Source: Ignavibacteria bacterium (GTDB lineage: Bacteria > Bacteroidota > Ignavibacteria > Ignavibacteriales > Ignavibacteriaceae). Taken from it: 64,000 nt of DNA. The translations under genes and the position numbers were made by a program. Positions 52,835 through 61,407 of this stretch are shown here, piece after piece (the first letter of the stretch is position 1; the number at the start of each line of letters is the position of its first letter). The stretch spans positions 186,001 to 250,000 of the forward strand of contig JAFLBV010000001.1 of assembly GCA_017302895.1 (NCBI GenBank), given 5' to 3'. Under the pieces are notes generated by a model. The model searched no databases and was not told the DNA's origin. It saw nothing but the letters and a program-made list of their open reading frames with translations.

Positions 52835-54427
52835 ATGTCTAAATCATTAACTTTCGTTTTCACACTTTTACTGGCGGTTTCAGCTTTCGCTCAAACGGTT
52901 TTGGAAGGTGATATCACAACCACAGTGAATCTGACTTCGAACAACACCTATCTTCTTAGAGGTTTTGTGAGAGTACAGTCGGGTGGTATCCTGAACATTC
53001 AACCGGGAACAAAGATCTTCGGTGAGAATTCAACTCAGGGCTCTTTGGTTGTGAAACCCGGCGGTAAAATATTTGCGGAAGGAACTGCCAGTCAGCCAAT
53101 CGTTTTCACCTCCGAGTTCACAAAGCCCGGCGCAAGCAGACCACCAACATACGGTGACTGGGGTGGAGTGATTATTCTCGGAAATGCACCGATAAATGTA
53201 CCCGGCGGCACAACTTCAATAGAAGGACCCGGAGATTCATACGGCGGCAACAATCCCGATGACAACAGTGGTGTTCTCAAATATGTAAGAATCGAATACC
53301 CCGGTATCGCATTCTCACTGAATAACGAAATTAATGGTCTCACCCTCGGCGGTGTAGGAAGAGGCACTTTGGTAGAGTATATTCAGGTATCCTACAGCGG
53401 TGACGACTCCTTCGAATTCTTCGGCGGAACTGTAAATGCAAAATATCTCATTGCATTTAGAGGATGGGATGACGATTTCGATACTGATTTTGGATATACC
53501 GGCAAGTTGCAGTTCCTTTTTGGATTGAGAGATCCTGAAATTGCCGATCAGTCAGGTTCAAACGGATTTGAATCAGACAACGACGGAACGGGCTCAACCA
53601 ATCAGCCACTTACTTCACCTGAATGGTGGAATGTAACCCTGATTGGCCCAATATCCACATCGGGACAGCAGATCAACAGTCTCTTCAGAAGAGGAATGCA
53701 CCTCCGCAGAAACTCACAGAACAGAATTGCCAACGCAGTGATAGTTGGATGGCCCACAGGCCTCCTTCTCGACAGCAAAGGTACTATCAACGGTGCTGCC
53801 AATTCAACCATGTATGTCAAGAATTCCGTAATTGCCCAGTGCAATAAACTTCTCGATACTGCAAGTTCAAACGGTACTTTTAATATTTCGACCTGGTTCA
53901 ACACAACAATGAGCGGAAGAACCTTCTCTGCAGCAGCCGACCTTCAGATGGTGAATCCTTTTAATCTTGCCTCACCAAACGCCACTCTTGTTTCCGGCTC
54001 ACCACTTCTTACAGGAGGTTTGACTCCTCCAACCGATGCCTTCTTTGATCCAACTGCCACTTTCGTTGGTGCTTTTGGAAGTACAGACTGGACAGCAGGC
54101 TGGGCAAACTTCAATCCTTCGGGTGCAACAAGTGTAAAGGAAGACCAACTTTCAAACACTCCTGCTGATTTTGAACTGTCGCAGAATTATCCAAATCCAT
54201 TCAATCCTTCGACTAAAATCAGATTTGCCCTTCCTGAAGCCGGCAATGTAAAACTTTCAGTTTACGATGTACTTGGCAGACAGGTAGCTGAACTGGTAAA
54301 TGAATTCAGAGCAGCCGGCACTTATGAAGTTGACTGGCAGGCAGACAATCTTTCCAGCGGTGTTTATGTTTACAGACTTGAGTCAGGAACAAAAAACATT
54401 AACCGCACAATGAACTTGTTGAAATAG
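52835..54427 (+). CDS. T9SS-sorted secreted protein, beta-helix-like, receptor partner
   Basis: A 530-aa secreted protein with signal peptide (to about residue 19, AFAQ). The N-terminal VLEGDITTTVNLTSNNTYLLRGFVRVQSGGILNIQPGTKI is typical of parallel beta-helix or stacked beta-roll proteins. Glycine- and aspartate-rich loops follow (GDWGGVIILGNAPINVPGG, YSGDDSFEFFGGTVNAKYL, GWDDDFDTDFGY), which look able to bind metal ions. It ends with a T9SS sorting domain (NYPNPFNPSTKIRFALPEAG). It lies 31 bases after the TonB receptor and probably works with it, perhaps capturing or presenting the ligand at the surface. Confidence 0.75.
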   Translation: MSKSLTFVFTLLLAVSAFAQTVLEGDITTTVNLTSNNTYLLRGFVRVQSGGILNIQPGTKIFGENSTQGSLVVKPGGKIFAEGTASQPIVFTSEFTKPGASRPPTYGDWGGVIILGNAPINVPGGTTSIEGPGDSYGGNNPDDNSGVLKYVRIEYPGIAFSLNNEINGLTLGGVGRGTLVEYIQVSYSGDDSFEFFGGTVNAKYLIAFRGWDDDFDTDFGYTGKLQFLFGLRDPEIADQSGSNGFESDNDGTGSTNQPLTSPEWWNVTLIGPISTSGQQINSLFRRGMHLRRNSQNRIANAVIVGWPTGLLLDSKGTINGAANSTMYVKNSVIAQCNKLLDTASSNGTFNISTWFNTTMSGRTFSAAADLQMVNPFNLASPNATLVSGSPLLTGGLTPPTDAFFDPTATFVGAFGSTDWTAGWANFNPSGATSVKEDQLSNTPADFELSQNYPNPFNPSTKIRFALPEAGNVKLSVYDVLGRQVAELVNEFRAAGTYEVDWQADNLSSGVYVYRLESGTKNINRTMNLLK

Positions 54428-54455
54428 TACCTCTACTCAACATACTTCGACACCG

Positions 54456-54487
54456 GGGCTCCTTCGCAAGAGGGAGTCTTTTTTTTA
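54456..54487 (+). terminator. Terminator after the receptor/T9SS pair
   Basis: GGGCTCC (54456-54462) pairs with GGAGTCT (54473-54479) through two G-T pairs, with a ten-base loop, followed by eight T. Confidence 0.6.
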
Positions 54488-54489
54488 AA

Positions 54490-54570
54490 TGCAGTAATGC
54501 AGTAATCCAATAATGCAGTAATGCAGTAATCCAATAATTCAATAATTCAATAATGCAGTAATCCAATAAT
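54490..54570. repeat. GCAGTAAT/CCAATAAT intergenic repeat
   Basis: Words GCAGTAAT, CCAATAAT and TCAATAAT alternate about ten times with an 8-base period. Twenty-four bases of it recur inverted at 63281-63317. Confidence 0.85.
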
Positions 54571-54578
54571 GGGCGGAA

Positions 54579-54656
54579 TTTCAGCCTTCAAACTTCAAAC
54601 TTCAGCCTTCGAAAATTCAGCCCTCAGAAATTCAGCCTTCTCGATTCATCCTTCAC
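54579..54656. repeat. TTCAGCCTTC/TTCAAAC intergenic repeat
   Basis: Degenerate 7-16-base units containing TTCAGCC, TTCAAAC and ATTCATCC adjoin the previous repeat and reach into the 3' end of the SnoaL-like gene. TGAAGGATGAAT (the complement) also occurs at 11745-11756. Confidence 0.7.
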
Positions 54657-55126
54657 TTTATTTTTGGTAATGATCCATGGAATTGAGTGATTAGCCAACG
54701 GGAGCCGTGCTTTTCGAGGACACCGGTGTAGCGGATGTTATTGTTTTCGAATACCCCGGCAGCGGTCTGATATTGCTGGTCGGCGATGATCGCAAACCAT
54801 GCGGTGGTTTTTGATTGGGACATCCTGATTTCTTTACATTTTATCGTAAAATGTGCTGACTGCATAATTTTGGCAGCCTGAACCAGGTGTTTCCTTGTTT
54901 CGTCCCAACCGAAAAATTCTGATTTGTCGTATAGTCCGAAGACCACCAGTTCGGGCGATTTGAACCAGAGTGAGTCGTGGGAGAGTGTATCTCTTGTTTC
55001 GAAGGCTTTGAAAAGTTTGTCGATGGTATTAAAGACATGGAAATTTTCCTGAGGTTGTTTGTTTTCTCTCACACAACCCGAGAGGAAAAGAGACAGAAGA
55101 GTAACAGCGAAAAAAATCTTTTTCAT
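54653..55126 (-). CDS. SnoaL/DUF4440-like lipoprotein
   Basis: About 157 aa: lipoprotein signal MKKIFFAVTLLSLFLSGC (Cys18), then an NTF2-like fold of about 120 residues. Typical features are IDKLFKAFETRDTLSHDSLWFKSPELVVFGLYDKSEFFGWDETRKHLVQAAK and the strands AWFAIIADQQYQTAAGVFENNNIRYTGVLEKHGSRWLITQFHGS. Proteins of this type bind small ligands or act as enzymes of unknown specificity. The frame is open to 55282, but the preceding residues do not resemble protein and the lipobox fits the ATG at 55126. Confidence 0.75.
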   Translation of the reverse strand: MKKIFFAVTLLSLFLSGCVRENKQPQENFHVFNTIDKLFKAFETRDTLSHDSLWFKSPELVVFGLYDKSEFFGWDETRKHLVQAAKIMQSAHFTIKCKEIRMSQSKTTAWFAIIADQQYQTAAGVFENNNIRYTGVLEKHGSRWLITQFHGSLPKIK

Positions 55127-55187
55127 AAGAACCGTATTTTTTTTAATATGCAATATAGATTTTTTAATAAAAGGAAGTGAGAAAAAG

Positions 55188-55868
55188 ATGACGCTTGATG
55201 AAATTAAGAAGTGGCTTGAGGAGAATAAAGAAGAACGAGGGATAAAATCGTGGGAAAAAGCAGGGTTAAAAGAAATGTCCACTTACGGCATCGGGCTGAC
55301 CAAACTGAAAACTTTTGCGAAAAAGATTAAAAAAGATCCCAGGCTTGCCGGTGAATTGTGGGAAGAGCCTGTTTATGATTGCAGGATTCTGTCGGTACTG
55401 GTTGACGATCCTAAACTTCTGACACGGGAGAGGGTTGAGGAACAGATAAAACATGCACATTTTTGGATGATGTCTTATGCTTATGTTTCGAATCTCTTGA
55501 AGGAAGCTCCATTCAAGAGGGACCTGGTGTTCGAGTGGATCAATGAAAAGGACAATCTGAAGAGAAGAATGGGATTTGCGATGCTGTCGGGTGTGATTAG
55601 TGCCGAAAAACCGGTGAATGTTGAGTTCGCCTCCGCAATAATCGACCGGATTGAGAAGGAAATAAATTCAGAGGAGAATTTTGTAAAAGATGCAATGAAC
55701 AATTGTCTTCTCAGTTTGGGACAAATCAACAGGGAACTCAATGAAAAAGCGGTTGCCGTAGCTAAAAGAATCGGTAAAGTGGTGGTTGATTACGGGGATA
55801 ACTCGTGTGAGGCACCTGACTGTGTGAAACACCTTACTTCACCGAGGTTGCAGGCAAAACTGGGTTAG
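55188..55868 (+). CDS. DNA alkylation repair (AlkD-like) HEAT-repeat protein
   Basis: About 226 aa of paired helices of the AlkD/HEAT-like type: GLKEMSTYGIGLTKLKTFAKKIKKDPRLAGELWEEPVYDCRILSVLVDDP is the conserved opening, followed by WMMSYAYVSNLL, EWINEKDNLKRRMGFAMLSGVIS and INSEENFVKDAMNNCLLSLGQI. The short C-terminal DCVKHLTSPRLQAKLG is common in related proteins. AlkD-type enzymes remove bulky alkylated bases without flipping them; activity here is not established. I chose the ATG at 55188 because it fits AAGGAAG and removes an uncharacteristic extension. Its stop overlaps that of recG (TTAG). Confidence 0.75.
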   Translation: MTLDEIKKWLEENKEERGIKSWEKAGLKEMSTYGIGLTKLKTFAKKIKKDPRLAGELWEEPVYDCRILSVLVDDPKLLTRERVEEQIKHAHFWMMSYAYVSNLLKEAPFKRDLVFEWINEKDNLKRRMGFAMLSGVISAEKPVNVEFASAIIDRIEKEINSEENFVKDAMNNCLLSLGQINRELNEKAVAVAKRIGKVVVDYGDNSCEAPDCVKHLTSPRLQAKLG

Positions 55869-58060
55869 CCGACTCCGTAAAAGTTCTCACCCGAAGCAAT
55901 CTGTGCTTCAAGTGTCTCTGCAATTATTTGATGTTCAACCTGTTTAAGGTCGGGGTCGTTCTGGATGATATTTTGGGCGAGGTCTTTCGCTTTTAGCATG
56001 ATTACTGAATCATTGGCGAGGTCGCAATACTTGAATTCGGGGATACCGCTCTGTTTTTTGCCGAAGATATCACCGGGACCCCTCATTTTCAGATCGATTT
56101 CCGAAAGCTTAAACCCGTCGCTGCTTTCTTCCATTGCCTTTAAGCGGGTGATAGACCTTAGTCTGTCCATAACAGCCTGGGGGAGGTATTCCGCTTTTTG
56201 TTTGATTCTTGCGGCAGAGGCTACAATTTCGTCTTTTGTTACCAGAATACAATAAGACTGTGAGGCGCCCCTTCCGATTCTTCCACGGAGTTGATGGAGC
56301 TGTGATAGACCAAACCTGTGGGCTTCATTAATCACCATCACTGTCGCATTTGGAATATCAACACCCACTTCAATGATTGTCGTGGAAACGAGAACATCAT
56401 ATTCACCGGCAGCGAACCTGTTCATTATCTCCTCTTTTTCGTTCCATTTCATTCTACCGTGCAGGAGAACGATTTTTAGATCCGGGAGCCAGTTGGTGCA
56501 GATTTCTGTGAATCCCTGCTCAGCGGCTTTTAAGTCCAGTTTTTCCGATTCCTCGACAAGGGGAAAGACTATAAACGCCTGACGACCTTCCCGTACTTGT
56601 GACCTGATAAAATCATATATTCCTGACAAAGCAGATTCTCCGCGGATAGCTGTTCTGACAGGAATTCGGTTTGCAGGCAGTTCATCGATAATTGAGACAT
56701 CCAGTTCGCCAAAGACTGTCAGAGACAGAGTTCTCGGAATGGGAGTGGCGGTCATAACGAGAACATCGGGAGTTGCTGATTTTCTCATCAGTCTTGCCCT
56801 TTGTTCCACACCGAATCTGTGTTGCTCATCTATTACAAGAAAACCAAGATTTTTGAATTCAATATTTTCCTCGAACAGGGCGTGCGTACCGACTATGATA
56901 TCAATTTCACCGCCGGCCAAAGCTTCGAGAATTCTCTTTTTCTCCTTGACCTTGGTGCTTCCCGTCAAAATTTCAATCACCGGGGAAGTGGCGCTTTTAG
57001 AGGATTCAATATTACTCAGAAGCTTTGAAATCGACTTAAAATGTTGTGATGCCAGCACTTCAGTAGGAACCATCAAAGCAGCCTGATACCCCGAATCGAC
57101 GGCAATCAACATTGAGATAAGGGAAACGACAGTCTTACCGCTTCCCACATCCCCCTGAAGTAGTCTCATCATAGGCTGAGGGGAGAGCATGTCAAGCTTA
57201 ATTTCGTGCAGTACTTTAAGCTGTGCCTTGGTTAAGGAAAAGGGGAGTGAGTTCAGGAAATCTTTGATAAGCGAGGTTTTTGGTTTAAATTCAATACCAT
57301 TCGATTCCTTTTTATAGCGCTCTTTTTTGGAAAAAGCATTCAACTGGTAGTAGAAGAACTCTTCAAATTTCAGACGATGATGAGCTTTTGAGATAATCTC
57401 CATCGATTCAGGCAAGTGCAGGGCTTTTATTGTTGCCTGCAACGGCAGTAACTCGAGTTTTTCGAGGATATATTTGGGAAGAGTTTCATGAACAACGGGG
57501 AGAAACCTGTTAAGCGCTCCCTCTATTATTTTTCTGATTCCCGTTTCACCTAGGTTAGCTTCTTTGAAAAACTGATTTACAGAATAGACAGGGATTATTT
57601 TTCCCGTATTGAAGAAGTTTTCACTCTCTTCGTTCGTTAGCTTGTCAAAGGCAGGATGCATAATCTGGAAATCGCCTCTTTTCGAGAGGGATGGTTTACC
57701 TGAAATGGCGAGAGTTTGTCCTGTTTGGAAAGTCTTTGCAAAATATTCAATTCCCTGAAACCAGATGCAATCAAGTTCTGCAGTGTTGTCAATTACCCTC
57801 ACAGCGAGCACTTTTTTATTGCCGAAGTGCATCACTTTTGATTCCTGCACCTTTCCAATCAGAGTGATTTCGCCTGTATAGCCTTTTTTTACATGTTCGT
57901 AAGCTTTCCCGATTGTCAGGATTGTGGTCCGGTCGATATGTCTGAAAGGGAAGTAGAACAGTATATCCCTTACCGTATTCAAGCCTGCACTCTTGAATGC
58001 CTTTGCTCTCGCAGGACCGATCAGAGGGAGAGTACTTACGGGTTGGGAGAGCCTGTCCAT
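55865..58060 (-). CDS. recG: ATP-dependent DNA helicase RecG
   Basis: A 731-aa superfamily-2 helicase that reverses stalled forks and processes recombination intermediates. The N-terminal wedge/OB domain (residues about 60-160) binds branched DNA. Helicase motifs are complete: Walker A LQGDVGSGKTVVSL, motif Ia PTEVLA, Walker B VIDEQHRFGVEQR, TATPIPRTL, the LLHGRMKWNEKEEIMNRFA block, TTIIEVGVDIPNATVMVI and QLRGRIGRG. It is the last gene of a five-gene minus-strand operon and starts 12 bases after the EcsC gene. Confidence 0.95.
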   Translation of the reverse strand: MDRLSQPVSTLPLIGPARAKAFKSAGLNTVRDILFYFPFRHIDRTTILTIGKAYEHVKKGYTGEITLIGKVQESKVMHFGNKKVLAVRVIDNTAELDCIWFQGIEYFAKTFQTGQTLAISGKPSLSKRGDFQIMHPAFDKLTNEESENFFNTGKIIPVYSVNQFFKEANLGETGIRKIIEGALNRFLPVVHETLPKYILEKLELLPLQATIKALHLPESMEIISKAHHRLKFEEFFYYQLNAFSKKERYKKESNGIEFKPKTSLIKDFLNSLPFSLTKAQLKVLHEIKLDMLSPQPMMRLLQGDVGSGKTVVSLISMLIAVDSGYQAALMVPTEVLASQHFKSISKLLSNIESSKSATSPVIEILTGSTKVKEKKRILEALAGGEIDIIVGTHALFEENIEFKNLGFLVIDEQHRFGVEQRARLMRKSATPDVLVMTATPIPRTLSLTVFGELDVSIIDELPANRIPVRTAIRGESALSGIYDFIRSQVREGRQAFIVFPLVEESEKLDLKAAEQGFTEICTNWLPDLKIVLLHGRMKWNEKEEIMNRFAAGEYDVLVSTTIIEVGVDIPNATVMVINEAHRFGLSQLHQLRGRIGRGASQSYCILVTKDEIVASAARIKQKAEYLPQAVMDRLRSITRLKAMEESSDGFKLSEIDLKMRGPGDIFGKKQSGIPEFKYCDLANDSVIMLKAKDLAQNIIQNDPDLKQVEHQIIAETLEAQIASGENFYGVG

Positions 58061-58072
58061 GTTAAGTTGATA

Positions 58073-58915
58073 TCAGTCTTCTTTTTTTGTTTTCAACCGG
58101 GCAGCGATTCTGTCGTACTCTGCCTCAATCAGTTCGGGTGTATATTTTCTCTCCAGTCTTCTGATTGAGAAATGTGCTGTGGCAATCTGCTGATAAAATT
58201 CGGTAAAGAGGTAGTTGATTGTCGCTCCGCCGGCAGCTCCGATAATGGGTGTCGCCTGTCCTACGAATTTGATCAGAACATTCTGACTGAATCTTTCTGT
58301 AATCTTGCCAAGAAATTTGCCGAGAATACCTGACGCCAGCTCACCAGCAAAATGTGCTTCCAGTCTGCCTGCCAGCGCTGCAATTTCCCGCGAAAGTAGA
58401 ATTCTGATTGCATAGTATGAGGAATTCATGGCATCATCAGCTTTGTTTTTTGAACCAAAAGCGAAAACCTGAACACAATTCAAACGGGTTTCGAGAGAAG
58501 ACATATCCTCTCCGTTCATTTTGGCAATTTCGGCTATTGAGCGAAGCATAACGGTCGTAGTGAGTGGAAGTTCGATGGCGAGAGCCGTAAAGCCGAATAG
58601 ACCGGCACCACCTCCGAGAACACTTGCAACTAGTTTGTGTATCTTTTTACTGTCGTGTTCGGTATTTGACTCGACATACTCGAGAGTCTTTACTGCAAGG
58701 TTGGTACCTTTCAGAAGGGCATCGTTGGTAATGTCTGTAATCTTGTTTCTGCTTCCCTCGGGAAGTTTTTCAACCAGTTTTTCAATTGGTGAGCCAATAA
58801 AGTTGGAAACCTTGATAAAAAACGAAGGTTTCTCGATTATTTCCACGCATTTTTCGAGTTCAAGAAAATCGTCATAACTCATTTCTGCCGAAAAAAGTTT
58901 TGGGTCGTTGCTCAT
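58073..58915 (-). CDS. EcsC-family protein
   Basis: A protein of about 280 aa. The EcsC region includes LVASVLGGGAGLFGFTALAIELPLTTTVMLRSIAEIA and VGQATPIIGAAGGATINYLFTEFYQQIATAHF, hydrophobic glycine-rich segments of a membrane-associated protein. Family members are linked to peptidase or transport functions by genetics, but the mechanism is unknown. I chose the ATG at 58915 because it overlaps the aminopeptidase stop by four bases (ATGA) rather than the open frame to 59032. Confidence 0.8.
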   Translation of the reverse strand: MSNDPKLFSAEMSYDDFLELEKCVEIIEKPSFFIKVSNFIGSPIEKLVEKLPEGSRNKITDITNDALLKGTNLAVKTLEYVESNTEHDSKKIHKLVASVLGGGAGLFGFTALAIELPLTTTVMLRSIAEIAKMNGEDMSSLETRLNCVQVFAFGSKNKADDAMNSSYYAIRILLSREIAALAGRLEAHFAGELASGILGKFLGKITERFSQNVLIKFVGQATPIIGAAGGATINYLFTEFYQQIATAHFSIRRLERKYTPELIEAEYDRIAARLKTKKED

Positions 58916-60384
58916 TTTATATCTCCAAGGAAACCGGTTAAAAGTCTTACACCAAAACCGGTCATCCATGTTTTGGAGTAACTGGTTGTGTTGTTGTGAA
59001 TTGCGGGTGCTGCGATATCGAGGTGTGCCCATGATATCTCTTCTTTGACAAACTTCTCAAGGAATTTTGCTGCAGTTATTGCTCCGCCATATCTTCCGCC
59101 TGTATTTTTTACATCTGCCACATCACTTTTGTTGTATCGGTTGTAGTGGTCCCACATTGGCAGTCTCCATACGAATTCAGAGGTTTCGAGACCCGATTTA
59201 TAGAGCTTGTCGGCAAGTTCATCATCTTTTGTAAATAGTCCCGCTGCCACTTCGGCGAGAGCCACGGCGCACGCACCCGTGAGAGTTGCAAGATCGATCA
59301 TGATTTCAGGTTTTTGTTCCGAGGCGTAAGTCAGGGCGTCTGCAAGAATTATCCTTCCTTCCGCATCGGTGTTGTCCACTTCGACAGTCTTACCCGAATA
59401 TGTGGTGACGATGTCGCCGGGTCTGTATGCCGAACCACTCAACATGTTTTCAGCAAGGGGAATAGCCGCAAAAACCCTGAGTGGCATTCCCATATTGATC
59501 ACATTAAGCATTGTTCCGGTAACCGCCGCAGCACCTCCCATGTCAGCTTTCATCCATCCCATGTTTTGAGCCGGCTTTATTGAGACGCCGCCTGAATCGA
59601 AGGTTACTCCTTTGCCAACCAGGGCTATGCTTTTTACTGCTTCAGGGTGTTCATATTTAATAATTGCCAGTCTTGGAGGAACAGCACTTCCGCCACCAAC
59701 TGCCAGAATTCCGCCCATGCCCATTGCTTCAAGTTTTTCGATGTCAAATATTTCGACGGTCGTATGTGGCAGATTGGAAAATATTTCAGCGATTTTAACG
59801 GAGAATGTCACGGGATTTATCACACTTGCGGGTTCATTTGCGAGCTCGCGTGCAAGAAAAACGCCTTCCATTACCTGATTTGCAGCTTTTGTAGTTCTTT
59901 CTCTCTCATCAAGAGTTCCGCCAATCAGGTTTATTTTAATTTCACCTTCATTTTTATCTGAAAGGTAACGGTCAAATTTATAGCAACCCAGCCACACACC
60001 TTCGATAAGTGACTGATAAAGATAGTCTGATGACTTAAAAATTTCGTCGTACTCAAGGTGACAGGGGAGAATTATGTTGACAACTTCAACAGCGGATGAG
60101 AGTGAAATAAAAAAATCAGCGGTTTTATCACGAAACATGTCGGCTGACAGGTCTTTCCGCTTCATCCTCAGGATTGAGAAGTTGGTAACATCGTTGTGGC
60201 AATTTAGTCGCGAACTTTTCCCGAGAAATGCTTCCCTGTTAAGAGGAGTCAATTTAATCGAATATTCCTCACAGAATTTATCAAGATTACCTTCAAGATT
60301 ATCATTGTCATTAATAAAAAAGAGGGTTAAACTTTTTGGAGATACTTCTATTGAATCTGTGAAATAAAAAACAGGTTTAAGCAT
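58912..60384 (-). CDS. M17 leucyl aminopeptidase family protein
   Basis: A 490-aa protein of usual length for cytosol aminopeptidase. The catalytic domain (about 165-490) has the metal and active-site motifs VGKGVTFDSGGVSIKPAQNMGWMKADMGGAAAV (binding Lys and Asp) and the NTDAEGRIILADAL signature. The N-terminal domain is variable as usual. It removes N-terminal residues from peptides in the cytoplasm. It starts within the end of the preceding DHH gene (8-base overlap) and ends overlapping EcsC, so translation of this operon is tightly coupled. Confidence 0.9.
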   Translation of the reverse strand: MLKPVFYFTDSIEVSPKSLTLFFINDNDNLEGNLDKFCEEYSIKLTPLNREAFLGKSSRLNCHNDVTNFSILRMKRKDLSADMFRDKTADFFISLSSAVEVVNIILPCHLEYDEIFKSSDYLYQSLIEGVWLGCYKFDRYLSDKNEGEIKINLIGGTLDERERTTKAANQVMEGVFLARELANEPASVINPVTFSVKIAEIFSNLPHTTVEIFDIEKLEAMGMGGILAVGGGSAVPPRLAIIKYEHPEAVKSIALVGKGVTFDSGGVSIKPAQNMGWMKADMGGAAAVTGTMLNVINMGMPLRVFAAIPLAENMLSGSAYRPGDIVTTYSGKTVEVDNTDAEGRIILADALTYASEQKPEIMIDLATLTGACAVALAEVAAGLFTKDDELADKLYKSGLETSEFVWRLPMWDHYNRYNKSDVADVKNTGGRYGGAITAAKFLEKFVKEEISWAHLDIAAPAIHNNTTSYSKTWMTGFGVRLLTGFLGDIK

Positions 60385-61381
60385 TCTGAGTGACCTCTGT
60401 AGTATTGTCTAAAATGTAATTGATTATTTCTTCCTGTTTCTCAAGAAGATGGTGATCTCTGATTCTTATTCCCGATGCCTGACGGTGTCCGCCGCCGCCG
60501 AAGTTTGCAGCAAGATCTCTGACATTATAATCTCTTTTACCTCTAAGAGAAACCTTAAAACCTTCTCTAAGTTCGATGAACATTGCACCGAGTTTTACAC
60601 CTTTGATGGTCATGCAATAATTAATGAAACCCTCGGTATCCGACTCAACTGCGCCTGTTTCAATGAAATCGGACTGGGTAAGTGTCATAACAGCGAATCT
60701 TTTATCTTCCCCGTAAATCTTCAAGGAATTTAACGCCTTGCCGAGGAGTGCAAATTTACAAAGATCATCCTGACCGTAGATCAGGTCGTTAATTTCAATT
60801 GGAATCACTCCTTTTTCGAGAAGTGTAGCTGCAATTCTGTGAAGTTCGGGGGTGGTTCTGTCATACTTGAAATTTCCTGTGTCAGTTGCAATACCCGAAT
60901 AGACGGGGACGGAAATTTCATAGTCGAGTTCTGTAATATCTGTTTTTGCTACCAAATCATAAATTATGTGACAGGTAGCTGCATAACCGGGATCATCGAA
61001 AATGTTATCAAAAATTTCTTCGGGCTCGAGGTGGTGATCGATACAAATTTTCAATTTCTCTCTTTGGTAGAAGAGGGGAGACATTTTTACTGTCCTGTCT
61101 GCTCGATTGAAGTCCAGAGCGACAACTACATCACAACTCAGGAAATACTCAGAGTGAATCGCAGGATCAAAATTCTCAATTACCCCATCATTGTCCAGAA
61201 ATTCGAGGAAGGGGGGCGTTTTACTGAAATTCACAACTTTAATCTTTTTCCCAAGTCTTTTGAGAATCGTATACACTGCCATTTCCGAACCGATTGCATC
61301 AGCATCCGGATTCACATGAGTTGTTATCAGGAACGAATTGTTTCCTTTAAGTATTTCTGCTATTTTGATAAAGTCGATCAT
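60377..61381 (-). CDS. DHH-family phosphoesterase, NrnA-like
   Basis: A 334-aa DHH/DHHA1 protein. The DHH domain contains FLITTHVNPDADAIGSEMAVYTILK (metal binding), VVALDFNRADR, and KICIDHHLEPEEIFDN (the DHH triplet); the DHHA1 domain has the RNA-binding GGGGHRQASGI. It matches the NrnA type, which degrades short RNA and often dephosphorylates pAp. pAp is a by-product of sulfate assimilation, so its position 26 bases after a SulP sulfate permease is suggestive. The next gene overlaps it by 8 bases. Confidence 0.85.
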   Translation of the reverse strand: MIDFIKIAEILKGNNSFLITTHVNPDADAIGSEMAVYTILKRLGKKIKVVNFSKTPPFLEFLDNDGVIENFDPAIHSEYFLSCDVVVALDFNRADRTVKMSPLFYQREKLKICIDHHLEPEEIFDNIFDDPGYAATCHIIYDLVAKTDITELDYEISVPVYSGIATDTGNFKYDRTTPELHRIAATLLEKGVIPIEINDLIYGQDDLCKFALLGKALNSLKIYGEDKRFAVMTLTQSDFIETGAVESDTEGFINYCMTIKGVKLGAMFIELREGFKVSLRGKRDYNVRDLAANFGGGGHRQASGIRIRDHHLLEKQEEIINYILDNTTEVTQNA

Positions 61382-61407
61382 TCAATATGTTTCAATAAGT
61401 TAAAAAA

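Noticed and set aside
54490-54570. CRISPR-like array
   Set aside because: The units are 8-16 bases with no spacers and no cas genes nearby; it is a short-period degenerate repeat.
55059-55187. Longer N-terminus for the AlkD-like protein
   Set aside because: The extension overlaps the divergent lipoprotein gene, and the ATG at 55188 has a better ribosome-binding site.
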